Shown: positions 38,831 through 48,250 of the stretch, piece by piece
Layout of the letters: each line of letters begins with the position of its first letter
How positions within the stretch are numbered: position 1 is the first letter of the stretch
Assembly: GCF_014196425.1 (NCBI RefSeq)
Contig: NZ_JACIDR010000004.1
Coordinates: 1-64,000 of the forward strand
Length of the DNA stretch: 64,000 nucleotides
Origin: Hansschlegelia beijingensis
Lineage (GTDB): Bacteria; Pseudomonadota; Alphaproteobacteria; Rhizobiales; Methylopilaceae
Direction: 5' to 3'
Notes under the pieces: model-generated
The model's database searches: none
Seen by the model: the letters and a program-made list of their open reading frames with translations, nothing else
Told to the model about the DNA's origin: nothing
Made by a program: the position numbers and the translations under genes

Positions 38831-39520
38831 TCAGGGCTTCGGCCGGGCGCCGAAGATCGCGCTGCCGACCCGGACATGCGTCGCCCCGAGGGCGACCGCC
38901 TCCGCGAAATCCGAGCTCATCCCCATCGACAGGCCCTTGAGCCCGTTTCGTCGCGCGAGCTTGTCCAGCAACGCGAAATGCGGCGCCGGCGCCTCGTCGA
39001 CCGGAGGGATGCACATCAGCCCCTCGAACGTCAGTCCGTGCTCGTCCCGGCACGAGGCCAGGAAGGCGTCGACCTCCCGCGGGGGCACGCCGGCCTTCTG
39101 GGGCTCCTCGCCGGTGTTGACCTGAACGAACAGGCGCGGCCTGCGGCCCTGCGCCCGCATCGCGCTGGCCAGCGCCTGCGCGATCTTCGGCCGGTCGACG
39201 GTGTGGATGACGTCGAACAGGGCCACCGCCTCGTCCGCCTTGTTGGACTGCAGCGGGCCGATCAGATGGAGCTCGACGTCGGGGTAGCGCTCACGGAGGC
39301 CCGGCCACTTGGCCTTAGCCTCCTGCACGCGGTTCTCGCCGAACGCGCGGTGGCCGGCCGCGAGGGCCGGCTCGATGTCGTCCGCCGGGAAGGTCTTCGA
39401 CACGGCGACCAGCGTGACCTCGCCCTCCGCGCGGCCGGCGCTGCGCTCGGCGCGGCGAATGGCCTTCAGCGTCGCCGCCAGGCGGGACGGAACGTCGTCG
39501 GTCGGCTCTGTGGTGCTCAC
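38831..39520 (-). CDS. YggS family pyridoxal-phosphate homeostasis protein
   Basis: 229 residues from a GTG at 39520. PLP-binding TIM-barrel: the PLP lysine is in LVAVSKTFP, then FGENRVQEAKAKW, LHLIGPLQSNK, FVQVNTGEEPQKAG and LSMGMSSDFAEAV with GATHVRVGSAIFG at the end, all family motifs. It buffers free PLP rather than catalysing a known reaction. The frame is open upstream to a TTG/ATG, which I reject because the extra sequence is not family-like. Divergent from leuS. Confidence 0.93.
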   Translation of the reverse strand: MSTTEPTDDVPSRLAATLKAIRRAERSAGRAEGEVTLVAVSKTFPADDIEPALAAGHRAFGENRVQEAKAKWPGLRERYPDVELHLIGPLQSNKADEAVALFDVIHTVDRPKIAQALASAMRAQGRRPRLFVQVNTGEEPQKAGVPPREVDAFLASCRDEHGLTFEGLMCIPPVDEAPAPHFALLDKLARRNGLKGLSMGMSSDFAEAVALGATHVRVGSAIFGARPKP

Positions 39521-39690
39521 GCGCGGCTCATCTCCATGTCGAGGGTGGCGCATAAGCCGCAACGCGGCGGCGCTCAAGCGCGCAGGACCCTCTTCGGTTG
39601 ACCGTTTCAATCGTTCGCGCCAAGGTCCGGCCGCTTCGCGACCGGCGATCGCCGCGGCGCGCTCACCCTTCAGGATGCCTGGCGTAACCT

Positions 39691-42309
39691 ATGACGACGG
39701 AGCGCTACAACGCGCGCGAGGCCGAGCCCCGGTGGCAGGCCCGGTGGGACGAGCGAAAGCTCTTCCAGACCAATGAGGCCGACGGCCGGCCGACCTACTA
39801 CGTGCTCGAGATGTTCCCTTATCCGTCCGGGCGCATCCATATGGGGCACGTCCGCAATTACGCGATGGGCGACGTGGTCGCGCGCTACAAGCGCGCCAAG
39901 GGCTTCGACGTCCTCCATCCGATGGGCTGGGACGCGTTCGGCCTGCCGGCCGAGAACGCCGCCATCGAGCGGAAGGTCCACCCCAAGGCGTGGACCTACG
40001 AGAACATCGCGACCATGCGAAACCAGCTCAAGTCGATCGGGCTGTCGCTCGACTGGAGCCGCGAGATCGCGACCTGCGATCCGGACTATTACGCGCAGCA
40101 GCAGCGGCTGTTCCTGGATTTCCTGAAGGCCGGCCTCGCCTACCGGCGGAAGTCCAAGGTCAACTGGGATCCGGTCGACAACACCGTGCTGGCCAATGAG
40201 CAGGTGATCGACGGCCGCGGCTGGCGTTCGGGCGCGCTCGTCGAGCAGCGCGAACTGACGCAGTGGTTCCTCAAGATCACGGCTTTCTCCGAGGAGCTGC
40301 TGAGCGCGCTCGACGGCCTGCCGCGCTGGCCGGAGAAGGTCCGGACCATGCAGAAGAACTGGATCGGCCGCTCGGAAGGGATGCTGGTCCGATGGGCGCT
40401 CGCAAACGCCCATGGCGACGGCGCGCTGAAGGAAGTCGAGGTCTATACGACCCGGCCGGACACGCTGTTCGGGGCGAGCTTCATCGCGGTCTCGGCCGAC
40501 CACCCGCTCGCCGCGGCCTGCGCCGCCTGTGACCCGAAGCTTAACGCCTTCGTGGAGGAGTGCCGGCGCGCCGGGACGAGCCTCGCGGCGCTCGAGACGG
40601 CGGAGAAGAAGGGCTACGACACCGGCCTTCGCGCCTCCCATCCGCTCGACCCGAGTTGGGAGCTGCCGGTCTACGTCGCCAATTTCGTGCTCATGGACTA
40701 CGGCACGGGCGCGATCTTCGGCTGCCCGGCGCACGACCAGCGCGACTATGATTTCGCCCGGGCTTACGGGCTTCCGATCAAGCCGGTCGTCGCTCCCCCG
40801 GGCGCCGACGCCGAGGCCCTGATCGCGGACGCCGCCTATGACGGCGACGGCGTGCTGGTGAACTCGCGCTTCCTCGATGGTCTCGACGTCGCCGCCGCCA
40901 AGGAGGAGGTCGCTCGCAGGCTCGAGGCGGCGACGCTCGGCAACCGTCCGGTCGGGGAGCGGAAGGTCAACTGGCGCCTGCGCGACTGGGGAATCTCCCG
41001 GCAGCGCTACTGGGGCTGCCCGATCCCGATCATCCATTGCGAGGCCTGCGGGCCGCAGCCGGTCCCGGACGACCAGCTCCCGGTCCTGCTGCCGGAGGAC
41101 GTCAGCTTCGATCAGCCGGGCAATCCGCTCGACCGCAACGAGGCGTGGCGCAACGTCTCCTGCCCGGCCTGCGGCGGTCCCGCACGGCGCGAGACCGACA
41201 CCATGGACACCTTCGTGGACTCGTCCTGGTATTACGCGCGGTTCACGGCCCCGCGGGCCGCGACCCCGACCGAGCGGGCGGTCGCGGACCGCTGGCTTCC
41301 CGTCGACCAGTATATCGGCGGCGTCGAGCACGCGATCCTGCACCTGCTCTATTCCCGCTTCTTCACGCGCGCGATGAAGATGACCGGACATCTCGGCATC
41401 GACGAGCCGTTCGCCGGCCTGTTCACGCAAGGGATGGTCGTCCACGAGACCTATCGGGACGCGTCCGGGCAGTGGGTCGCGCCGTCCGAGATCGCGATCA
41501 GCGAGGCCGAAGGACAGCGCCGCGCAGCGCGCCTCTCGAACGGCGATCCGATCGAGATCGGGCCGATCGAGAAGATGTCGAAGTCGAAGAAGAACACCGT
41601 CGACCCCAACGATATCATCGAGACCTACGGGGCCGACACCGCGCGCTGGTTCATGCTGTCCGACAGCCCGCCCGAGCGCGACGTGATCTGGACCGAGGCG
41701 GGCGTCGAAGGCGCCAGCCGCTTCGTCCAGCGCGTGTGGCGCCTCGTGAACGAGGCGGCGGAGCGCGGGGCGCCCGCCGGCGCCGCCGCGCCGGAGCAGA
41801 TCGGGGCGCCGGCGGAGGCGCTGCGGCGCACGGCGCACGGCGCGCTCGCCCGCGTCGGCGAGAGCATCGAGCGCTTCCATTTCAACCGCTGCGTCGCCGC
41901 CGCCAACGAACTCGCGAACGCGCTCGGGCAGGCGCTCCAGGCCGCGCGCGAGCCGGACGCCGACATCCGCTTCGCGCTGCGCGAGGCGGCCGAGATCCTG
42001 GTGCGGATGATCGCGCCCTTCACGCCGCATCTGGCGGAGGAGTGCTGGGCGGCGCTCGGACATGAGACGCTGGTCGCCGAGGAGGCGTGGCCGGAGGCCG
42101 ACCCGGCGCTGCTCGCCTCCGACTCCGTGACCCTGCCGGTGCAGGTGAACGGCAAGAAGCGCGACGAGATCGTGGTTGCGCGCGACGCGGACGCCGCGAC
42201 GATCGAAAAAATGGTACGAGAACTCGATGTCGTTCTGAAGGCGGTCGGCGACAAGCCGATCCGCAAGGTCATCGTCGTGCCGCAGAGGATCGTGAATGTC
42301 GTCGCTTGA
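39691..42309 (+). CDS. leuS: Leucyl-tRNA synthetase
   Basis: 872 residues. Class I synthetase charging tRNA(Leu). [14 protein letters not shown] holds the HIGH motif, the editing (CP1) domain has [29 protein letters not shown] is the leucine-specific region, and [12 protein letters not shown] is the KMSKS loop. C-terminal anticodon-binding domain complete. Its end overlaps lptE by 14 bases. Confidence 0.98.
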   Translation: MTTERYNAREAEPRWQARWDERKLFQTNEADGRPTYYVLEMFPYPSGRIHMGHVRNYAMGDVVARYKRAKGFDVLHPMGWDAFGLPAENAAIERKVHPKAWTYENIATMRNQLKSIGLSLDWSREIATCDPDYYAQQQRLFLDFLKAGLAYRRKSKVNWDPVDNTVLANEQVIDGRGWRSGALVEQRELTQWFLKITAFSEELLSALDGLPRWPEKVRTMQKNWIGRSEGMLVRWALANAHGDGALKEVEVYTTRPDTLFGASFIAVSADHPLAAACAACDPKLNAFVEECRRAGTSLAALETAEKKGYDTGLRASHPLDPSWELPVYVANFVLMDYGTGAIFGCPAHDQRDYDFARAYGLPIKPVVAPPGADAEALIADAAYDGDGVLVNSRFLDGLDVAAAKEEVARRLEAATLGNRPVGERKVNWRLRDWGISRQRYWGCPIPIIHCEACGPQPVPDDQLPVLLPEDVSFDQPGNPLDRNEAWRNVSCPACGGPARRETDTMDTFVDSSWYYARFTAPRAATPTERAVADRWLPVDQYIGGVEHAILHLLYSRFFTRAMKMTGHLGIDEPFAGLFTQGMVVHETYRDASGQWVAPSEIAISEAEGQRRAARLSNGDPIEIGPIEKMSKSKKNTVDPNDIIETYGADTARWFMLSDSPPERDVIWTEAGVEGASRFVQRVWRLVNEAAERGAPAGAAAPEQIGAPAEALRRTAHGALARVGESIERFHFNRCVAAANELANALGQALQAAREPDADIRFALREAAEILVRMIAPFTPHLAEECWAALGHETLVAEEAWPEADPALLASDSVTLPVQVNGKKRDEIVVARDADAATIEKMVRELDVVLKAVGDKPIRKVIVVPQRIVNVVA

Positions 42310-42844
42310 TCCGCGCTTCGTCCGGCTTGGCCTGGCTTTCGGCCTGGCGCTTCTGGTCGCCGGCTGCTTCCGCCCCGTCTACGGCGACATGTCCACGCCT
42401 GGAGTCCTGGCCAAGGACGGCGGGGGCGGCGACGTCGCCGCGGCGCTCAAGACCGTCGAGGTCAAGCCCATCGAGGGCCGGGTCGGCGGCAAGATGCGCA
42501 ACGAGCTCATCTTCATGCTCAGGGGCGGCGCCGGCCCGGGCGCGGTCGCCTACCGGCTCGAGGTGAGGAGCATCAACGAGATCGGCCAGTCGGCGGTGGT
42601 CGATCCGCTGACCGACGTGCAGGAGACGCGGACGATCTCGCTGGCGGTGCAGTACGTGCTGACGCGCGCCGGGTCGATCGACCCGCTGTTCACCGGCAAC
42701 GCGCTCGCGACCGCGACCTATTTCGCCGGCCTGCAGCGCTTCGCGAACGTCCGCGCCGAGCGCGACGCCGAGGATCGCGCCGCGACCCAGATCGCCGAGC
42801 GCATCCGCGCCCGGCTGGTGAGCTACTTCGCGACCGGAAGGTGA
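42296..42844 (+). CDS. lptE: LPS assembly lipoprotein LptE
   Basis: 182 residues with a lipoprotein signal ending in [12 protein letters not shown] (cysteine near residue 24). LptE plugs the LptD barrel and helps insert lipopolysaccharide in the outer membrane. The RPVYG after the lipid-anchored cysteine, MRNELIFML and the Ala/Arg-rich C-terminal helix are as in alphaproteobacterial LptE. It overlaps leuS by 14 bases. I recall holA usually following in relatives; here the next gene is a convergent ppa. Confidence 0.87.
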   Translation: MSSLDPRFVRLGLAFGLALLVAGCFRPVYGDMSTPGVLAKDGGGGDVAAALKTVEVKPIEGRVGGKMRNELIFMLRGGAGPGAVAYRLEVRSINEIGQSAVVDPLTDVQETRTISLAVQYVLTRAGSIDPLFTGNALATATYFAGLQRFANVRAERDAEDRAATQIAERIRARLVSYFATGR

Positions 42845-42860
42845 GCGCGCCCGCGGCCCT

Positions 42861-42876
42861 GGCCCCCGTGGGGGCC
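42861..42876. terminator. GC hairpin between lptE and ppa
   Basis: GGCCCC (42861-42866), CGTG loop, GGGGCC (42871-42876), between the stops of two convergent genes. Very stable, but without a T run; a bidirectional terminator is the likely role. Confidence 0.45.
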
Positions 42877-42887
42877 GGCCGCCTGCC

Positions 42888-43427
42888 TTAGTCCGCCTTG
42901 GCGGCTTTCGCGCGCTCGATCGCTTCGATGATCATGCGCTCGGCCTCGTCGACGCCGCCCCAGCCCAGCGCCTTCACCCACTTGTCGCCTTCGAGGTCTT
43001 TGTAGTGCTCGAAGAAGTGCGTGATCTGGTCGAGCGTGATGCCGGGCAGCTGATCGTAGCTGGTGATCTGCTCGTAGCGCCGCGTGAGGTGGGCCGACGG
43101 CACCGCGATGATCTTCTCGTCGAGGCCCTTCTCGTCCTCCATCTTGAAGACGCCCACCGGACGGCAGCTCATCACCGCGCCGGGCGCGATCGCGCGCGTG
43201 TTGGCGACGAGCACGTCGATGGGATCGCCGTCTTCGGACAGCGTGTGGGGAATGAAGCCGTAATTCCCCGGATAGCGCATGGAGGTGTAGAGGAAGCGGT
43301 CGACGAACAGCGTCCCTGCGGCCTTGTCGAGCTCGTACTTGATGGGCTCGCCGCCGATCGGCACCTCGACGATGACGTTCACGTCCTTCGGAGGGTTGGC
43401 GCCGATCGGAATGGCTTCGATACGCAT
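42888..43427 (-). CDS. ppa: Inorganic pyrophosphatase
   Basis: 179 residues, family I PPase. Hydrolyses pyrophosphate with Mg2+. The metal and substrate residues are in [32 protein letters not shown] and VLVANTRAI, with [13 protein letters not shown] later. The ATG at 43427 has GAGGA upstream; the frame remains open far upstream but that region belongs to the antisense of hrpB. Confidence 0.97.
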   Translation of the reverse strand: MRIEAIPIGANPPKDVNVIVEVPIGGEPIKYELDKAAGTLFVDRFLYTSMRYPGNYGFIPHTLSEDGDPIDVLVANTRAIAPGAVMSCRPVGVFKMEDEKGLDEKIIAVPSAHLTRRYEQITSYDQLPGITLDQITHFFEHYKDLEGDKWVKALGWGGVDEAERMIIEAIERAKAAKAD

Positions 43428-43500
43428 GGACGTCCTCATTTGGCGGTCGTGCGCCTCTGTAGCGGAGCGATGCGGCCGCGAGCAACAGCTAGAAGCCGCG

Positions 43501-45972
43501 ATGGCTGAGTCCGGGGCCGATTCTCTGCCGATCGACGAGGCTTTGCCGCGTCTGATGGCGGCGCTCGAGCGCGGCGACGCGGTGCTGGTCGCGCCGCCCG
43601 GCGCGGGCAAGACCACGCGGGTCCCGCTGGCGCTGCTCGACGCGCCCTGGCGCGGAGATGGCCGCATCCTGCTGCTCGAGCCGCGCCGGATCGCGGCGCG
43701 CGCGGCGGCCGAGCGCATGGCGCGCACCCTCGGCGAGCGCGTGGGCGAGACCGTCGGGCTGCGCGTCAGGCTCGGCTCCAAGGTGGGACCGAAGACGCGA
43801 ATCGAGGTGGTCACCGAGGGCGTGTTCGCGCGCCGGATCATCGCCGATCCGGAGCTCGCCGGGGTCGCGGCCGTGCTGTTCGACGAGTTCCACGAGCGGT
43901 CGCTCGACGCGGATCTCGGCCTCGCCCTCGCGCGCGACGCAAAGGAGGGGCTGCGGCCGGATCTCCGGTTGCTGGTGATGTCCGCTACGCTCGACGGCGC
44001 GCGCGTGGCCCGCCTGCTCGGGCGCGCGGAGACGATTGAAAGCCTCGGCCGCTCCTATCCGGTCGAGACGCGTCACCTGCCGCGCCCGGCGCGGGTCCGG
44101 GTCGAGGACGCCATGGCGGCGGCCGTTCGCCGCGCGCTCGGCGAGGAGCGCGGCGGCGTCCTGGCGTTCCTGCCGGGGCGGGCCGAGATCCGGCGCACGG
44201 CCGAGCGGCTCGCCGATCTCGGGCCGGAGGTGGAGATCGCCGAGCTGCATGGCGGGCTCGACCCGAACGCGCAGGACCGCGCCATCGCTCCAGCCTCCGC
44301 CGGACGGCGCAAGGTGGCGCTCGCGACCTCGATCGCCGAGACCTCGCTCACCATCGAAGGCGTTCGCATCGTCATCGACTCAGGCCTTTCGCGCGAGCCG
44401 CGGCACGAGCCGGGCCTCGGACTGACGCGGCTCGAGACGGTGCGGGTCTCGCGCGCCGCAGCCGATCAGCGGCGGGGCCGCGCCGGCCGGACCGAGCCGG
44501 GCGTGTGCTACCGGCTGTGGGAGGAGGCCGCGACCGCGAGCCTGGACCCGTTCGCCCGGCCGGAAATCCTCGCGAGCGATCTGACGGGCTTTCTGCTCGA
44601 TCTTGCCGCCTGGGGCGTCACCGATCCCGGCAAGCTCGCCTTCCTGGACGCGCCGCCGGCCGCCGCGGTCGCGGAAGGCCGAGCGACCCTGCGCGCGCTC
44701 CGCGCCCTCGACGACGACGGCCGGATCACGGAGCGCGGCCGGCGGCTGCGGGAGATCGCCCTGCCGCCGCGCCTCGCCGCCATGCTGGTCGACGCGGCGC
44801 CTGTGGGGGATGGCAAGCTCGCCTCGCTCATCGCCCTCCTGGCCGTCGAACGCGGCCTTGGCGGCGACAGCCCGGACGTGACCGAGCGGCTCGAGCGTTT
44901 CGCCCGGGAGCGCGGGCCGCGGGCCGAGGGCGCCCGGCGGCTCGCGGCCGGCTGGCTCTCCTCGGTCGGCGCCGGCGACGAACAGGCGGTCGAGGTCGCC
45001 CGCGCCGGGCTGGTGATCGCGCGCGCCTTTCCGGACCGGATCGCGAAGGCCCGCGGCGGCCGCCCCGGGGCCTTCCTGCTCGCGAATGGCCGCGGCGCGG
45101 CGGTCGATCCGGCTTCGCCGCTTTCGCGCGAGCCATACCTGGTCGCCCTCGACGTCACCGGCGTCGCGCAGGAAGGCCGGATCCTGCTCGCGGCGCCGCT
45201 GACGGAGCCCGACCTGCTGGAGGCGGCAGCCGATCGGATCGAGGAGCGTGAGGACATCGCCTTCGATCCGCAGGCGGCCGCGGTGCGCGGACGCGCCCGG
45301 CGCAGGCTCGGCGCCCTCACGCTTTCGGAGCGGCCGTTCGCGCCGCCGCCCGGGCCCGCGACGGCCGCGGCGCTTGCGGAGGGCGTCGCGGCGGCCGGGC
45401 TGCAGCGGCTGCCCTGGAGCCGCGGCGCGCGCGCGCTCGTCGCCCGCGTCGAGTTCCTGCGGCGGTCGCAGCCGCAGGCCGGCTGGCCCGATCTTTCGGA
45501 CGCTGCGCTCTCCGCATCCGTCGGGGACTGGCTCGCGCCGTTCCTCGGAGACGCCGCGGCGCTGCGGGAGATCCCCGCCGAGACGGTCATGAACGCGATC
45601 GAGGCGCTCGTGCCGTACGACCTTCGCCGACGCCTCGATGCTGAAGCGCCGAGCCATTTCGACGCGCCGTCCGGCTCCCGTCTCCCGATCGACTACGATG
45701 CGGAGGAGGGGCCAGCGCTCGACGTCCGCGTGCAGGAGCTGTTCGGCCTTCAGCGACATCCCGCGATCGCCGGGGGGCGGGTCCCGCTCATGCTGCGCCT
45801 GCTGTCGCCTGCCCATCGGCCGATACAGGTGACCCGCGACCTGCCGGGCTTCTGGGCCGGATCCTGGAAGGAGGTCCGCGCCGAGATGCGCGGGCGATAT
45901 CCCAAGCACGTCTGGCCGGAAGATCCGGCGGCGGCGGCGCCGACCAGCCGGGCCAAGCCTCGCGGCGCCTGA
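43501..45972 (+). CDS. hrpB: ATP-dependent helicase HrpB
   Basis: 823 residues. DEAH/RHA-type helicase. [17 protein letters not shown] is the Walker A site, [15 protein letters not shown] is the DEAH-box variant, [12 protein letters not shown] is motif III, and [18 protein letters not shown] is motif VI; the HA2-like and HrpB-specific C-terminal domains follow to the end. I start at the ATG at 43501; the frame is open upstream but overlaps ppa in antisense. The cellular role of HrpB is poorly defined; RNA remodelling is assumed. Confidence 0.94.
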   Translation: MAESGADSLPIDEALPRLMAALERGDAVLVAPPGAGKTTRVPLALLDAPWRGDGRILLLEPRRIAARAAAERMARTLGERVGETVGLRVRLGSKVGPKTRIEVVTEGVFARRIIADPELAGVAAVLFDEFHERSLDADLGLALARDAKEGLRPDLRLLVMSATLDGARVARLLGRAETIESLGRSYPVETRHLPRPARVRVEDAMAAAVRRALGEERGGVLAFLPGRAEIRRTAERLADLGPEVEIAELHGGLDPNAQDRAIAPASAGRRKVALATSIAETSLTIEGVRIVIDSGLSREPRHEPGLGLTRLETVRVSRAAADQRRGRAGRTEPGVCYRLWEEAATASLDPFARPEILASDLTGFLLDLAAWGVTDPGKLAFLDAPPAAAVAEGRATLRALRALDDDGRITERGRRLREIALPPRLAAMLVDAAPVGDGKLASLIALLAVERGLGGDSPDVTERLERFARERGPRAEGARRLAAGWLSSVGAGDEQAVEVARAGLVIARAFPDRIAKARGGRPGAFLLANGRGAAVDPASPLSREPYLVALDVTGVAQEGRILLAAPLTEPDLLEAAADRIEEREDIAFDPQAAAVRGRARRRLGALTLSERPFAPPPGPATAAALAEGVAAAGLQRLPWSRGARALVARVEFLRRSQPQAGWPDLSDAALSASVGDWLAPFLGDAAALREIPAETVMNAIEALVPYDLRRRLDAEAPSHFDAPSGSRLPIDYDAEEGPALDVRVQELFGLQRHPAIAGGRVPLMLRLLSPAHRPIQVTRDLPGFWAGSWKEVRAEMRGRYPKHVWPEDPAAAAPTSRAKPRGA

Positions 45973-45973
45973 G

Positions 45974-46909
45974 CTAGGCCACGCCGAGCACGAGCAGCCA
46001 GACCGAGACCGACAGCACCGAGATCGCCGTCGACACCGCGATGGCCGCCGAGGCCGTGGTCTCGCCCACCTGATAGCGCGCCGCGATCAGATAGGCGTTG
46101 ATGCCGCACGGCATGGCGGCGAACAGGACCGCGACCCCGGCCCAGACCGGGGGGACGTCCAGAACGTGGAACGCGAGCGCCCACACCAGCAGCGGGTGCA
46201 GCACGAGCTTGAGCGCCGAGATCGACCAGACGGCCTTGAGGTCGCTCAGGAAGCCGAAGCGCTTCAGCGCCAGCCCCATGGCGATCAGGGCGCACGGGCT
46301 GGCGGTCGCGGCGAGCTGGCCGATCACGGATCCGAAGGCGCCGGCCGGAACATAACCCTGGCGCTGGGCGACAAGGCCGGCGACGAGCGCCAGGATGATC
46401 GGGTGAGTGACGATCGTCCGCGCGAGCCGCTTCGCCATGGCGCCTGAGGAACCGCGCGGGCCAGCGGTCTCGATGAGCAGCGCCGCCGCGGTCATCATGA
46501 TCGGCAGGTGGACCGCCAGCAGCAGGAACAGCGGCGTCGCGCCGGCTTCTCCGTAGACGTTGAGGATCAGCGGCACGCCGACCAGGACGGTGTTGGACTG
46601 GGCGGCCGCGAACCCGTGGACCGCGGCCTCGCGCCTGTCGCGTCCCAACCCCTTGATGGCGATCGCCATCGATATCATCCAGACCACCGCCACCCCGCCG
46701 AAATAGGCGATCCAGTAGCCCCATGGATTGGCGGCGGGCGATTGGCCTTCCGCAAGGGTGCGGAAAATGAGCGAGGGGATTGCGATCAGGAACACATAGT
46801 CCGACAGGCCGTCGCCGGCCCGGTCGCCGAGCAGGCCCAGCCGCCCGACAAGATAGCCGAGGCCGATGAGCCCGAACGTCGGGAGCACGATGGCGACGAG
46901 TTCTGACAT
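45974..46909 (-). CDS. AEC (auxin efflux carrier) family transporter
   Basis: 311 residues with about ten hydrophobic segments in two five-helix halves. FGLIGLGYLVGRLGLLG at the start, AAAQSNTVLVGVPLIL in the middle of the first half (the conserved N(T/V)..(G)(V/I)P crossover region) and AAMPCGINAYLIAARY in the second half are typical of the AEC family, inner-membrane exporters or importers of organic acids and related solutes. Substrate unknown. Convergent with hrpB with 1 base between stops. Confidence 0.9.
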   Translation of the reverse strand: MSELVAIVLPTFGLIGLGYLVGRLGLLGDRAGDGLSDYVFLIAIPSLIFRTLAEGQSPAANPWGYWIAYFGGVAVVWMISMAIAIKGLGRDRREAAVHGFAAAQSNTVLVGVPLILNVYGEAGATPLFLLLAVHLPIMMTAAALLIETAGPRGSSGAMAKRLARTIVTHPIILALVAGLVAQRQGYVPAGAFGSVIGQLAATASPCALIAMGLALKRFGFLSDLKAVWSISALKLVLHPLLVWALAFHVLDVPPVWAGVAVLFAAMPCGINAYLIAARYQVGETTASAAIAVSTAISVLSVSVWLLVLGVA

Positions 46910-47127
46910 GCCGGAATGGAGCCGGAGGCTGCGCGGGCGGGAGTTCGACCCCTAGGGACTGCGGGCGCGCAGGTCAACGCGGACCCGCCGCATGGGCTTG
47001 TCGCGAAGCTGGGGATCACGCGTGCACAACGCTGTTTTACGCGGTCGGCTTAGCCCATCGTTAAAGCCCTGTAAGCCACTGTCGCGGTCGAACCTTCCGT
47101 CCCCGCCACCGTCTCAGGAGCCGCCGC

Positions 47128-48231
47128 ATGAGTGCGACCGCGAGCCTCGCCGACGCTGCTCCGGCCGTCGACGCGACGCACCGCATCGCGGTCGCGGCGC
47201 ATGAGATCAGGACGCCGCTGGGGGGCATTCTGGCGCTGGCGGACCTGCTGCTGGCGGAGGATCTGACGGAGGCCGCGCGCGGGCACGCCGCGGCGCTGAA
47301 GACGGCGGCCGAGCACCTGCTCGGCGTCGCAACCACGCTTCTCGGCGCGCCGGAGCAGCCGAAGCCTGCGCCGGTGGAGATCGACGCCTTCCTGAGCCGG
47401 GTCGCGCCGCCGCTCGCCGCGAGGGCGACCGCGAAGGGCCTCGTGTTTCGCGCGCTGCGCGGGCCGGGCGTTCCGGACCGGGTGACGGCCGAGGAGGGCG
47501 CGCTCAGGCAGATCGTGGAGAACCTCGCCGACAATGCGCTCAGGGTCACGGATCGCGGATCGGTCGAGTTCGCGATCGAGCGCGTCGGCGGCGACGCCCG
47601 CTCGGTGACGCTGAAGCTCGCCGTGCGCGACACCGGTCCCGGCCTGGGAGGCTCGCCCGAAAGACTGTTCGAGCCCTATGCGCAGGGCGCGGCGGCCCCG
47701 GGCGCGGCCGGCCTTGGACTGGCGCTCGTTTCGGAGCTCGCGCACCGGATGGGCGGCCACGCCGAAGCCAACGACCGGTCCTCGGGAGGAGCCGAGGTGG
47801 CCGCGGTCGTGCGTCTCGAAGCGGCCGAGCCGGAGCCTCACGCCAGCCGGCCGCTGCGGATCCTGGTGGCGGAGGACAACGCGGTGAACCAGCGCGTCAT
47901 CGGCACGCTGCTCGACCATTTCGGCCATCTGCACGACATCGTCGAGGACGGCGCCGCGGCCGTCGAGGCGGCAGCCGGCCAGGCCTACGACATCGTCCTG
48001 ATGGACGCCGCCATGCCGCGGCTCGACGGTCTCGCGGCCGCGAGGGCGATCCGGGCCCTGCGGGGGCCGGCGGCGAAGGTGCGGATCATCGGCGTCACCG
48101 CGCGGGCCTTCGACAGCGAGATCAGGGCCTTCCTCGCGGCCGGCGCGGACGCCGTCGTCACCAAGCCGATCTCGGTGGCCGAGCTCTGGCGGGCGATCGC
48201 GATCGAGCCGGAGCGCCGCCAGGCGGGCTAG
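47128..48231 (+). CDS. Soluble hybrid histidine kinase with receiver domain
   Basis: 367 residues, no membrane segment and no sensor domain. The HisKA domain starts at residue 15, phospho-acceptor in VAAHEIRTPLGGILALADLL; the ATPase domain has the N box NLADNALRVTD, DTGPGLGG and LGLALVSELAHRMGG. The receiver domain begins about residue 247: ILVAEDNAVNQRV, phosphorylatable Asp in IVLMDAAMPRLDG and the lysine in VVTKPISVAELW. A cytoplasmic input or protein partner must supply the signal. Convergent with ecm; no response-regulator gene with DNA-binding domain is adjacent. Confidence 0.92.
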   Translation: MSATASLADAAPAVDATHRIAVAAHEIRTPLGGILALADLLLAEDLTEAARGHAAALKTAAEHLLGVATTLLGAPEQPKPAPVEIDAFLSRVAPPLAARATAKGLVFRALRGPGVPDRVTAEEGALRQIVENLADNALRVTDRGSVEFAIERVGGDARSVTLKLAVRDTGPGLGGSPERLFEPYAQGAAAPGAAGLGLALVSELAHRMGGHAEANDRSSGGAEVAAVVRLEAAEPEPHASRPLRILVAEDNAVNQRVIGTLLDHFGHLHDIVEDGAAAVEAAAGQAYDIVLMDAAMPRLDGLAAARAIRALRGPAAKVRIIGVTARAFDSEIRAFLAAGADAVVTKPISVAELWRAIAIEPERRQAG

Positions 48232-48250
48232 CCAGCCTGGGTCGGCGGGT

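Noticed and set aside
38660-39601. A plus-strand open frame opposite YggS
   Set aside because: Antisense to a complete PLP-homeostasis gene and without domain features.
39670-42063. A 797-codon minus-strand open frame opposite leuS
   Set aside because: Antisense shadow of a complete synthetase gene.
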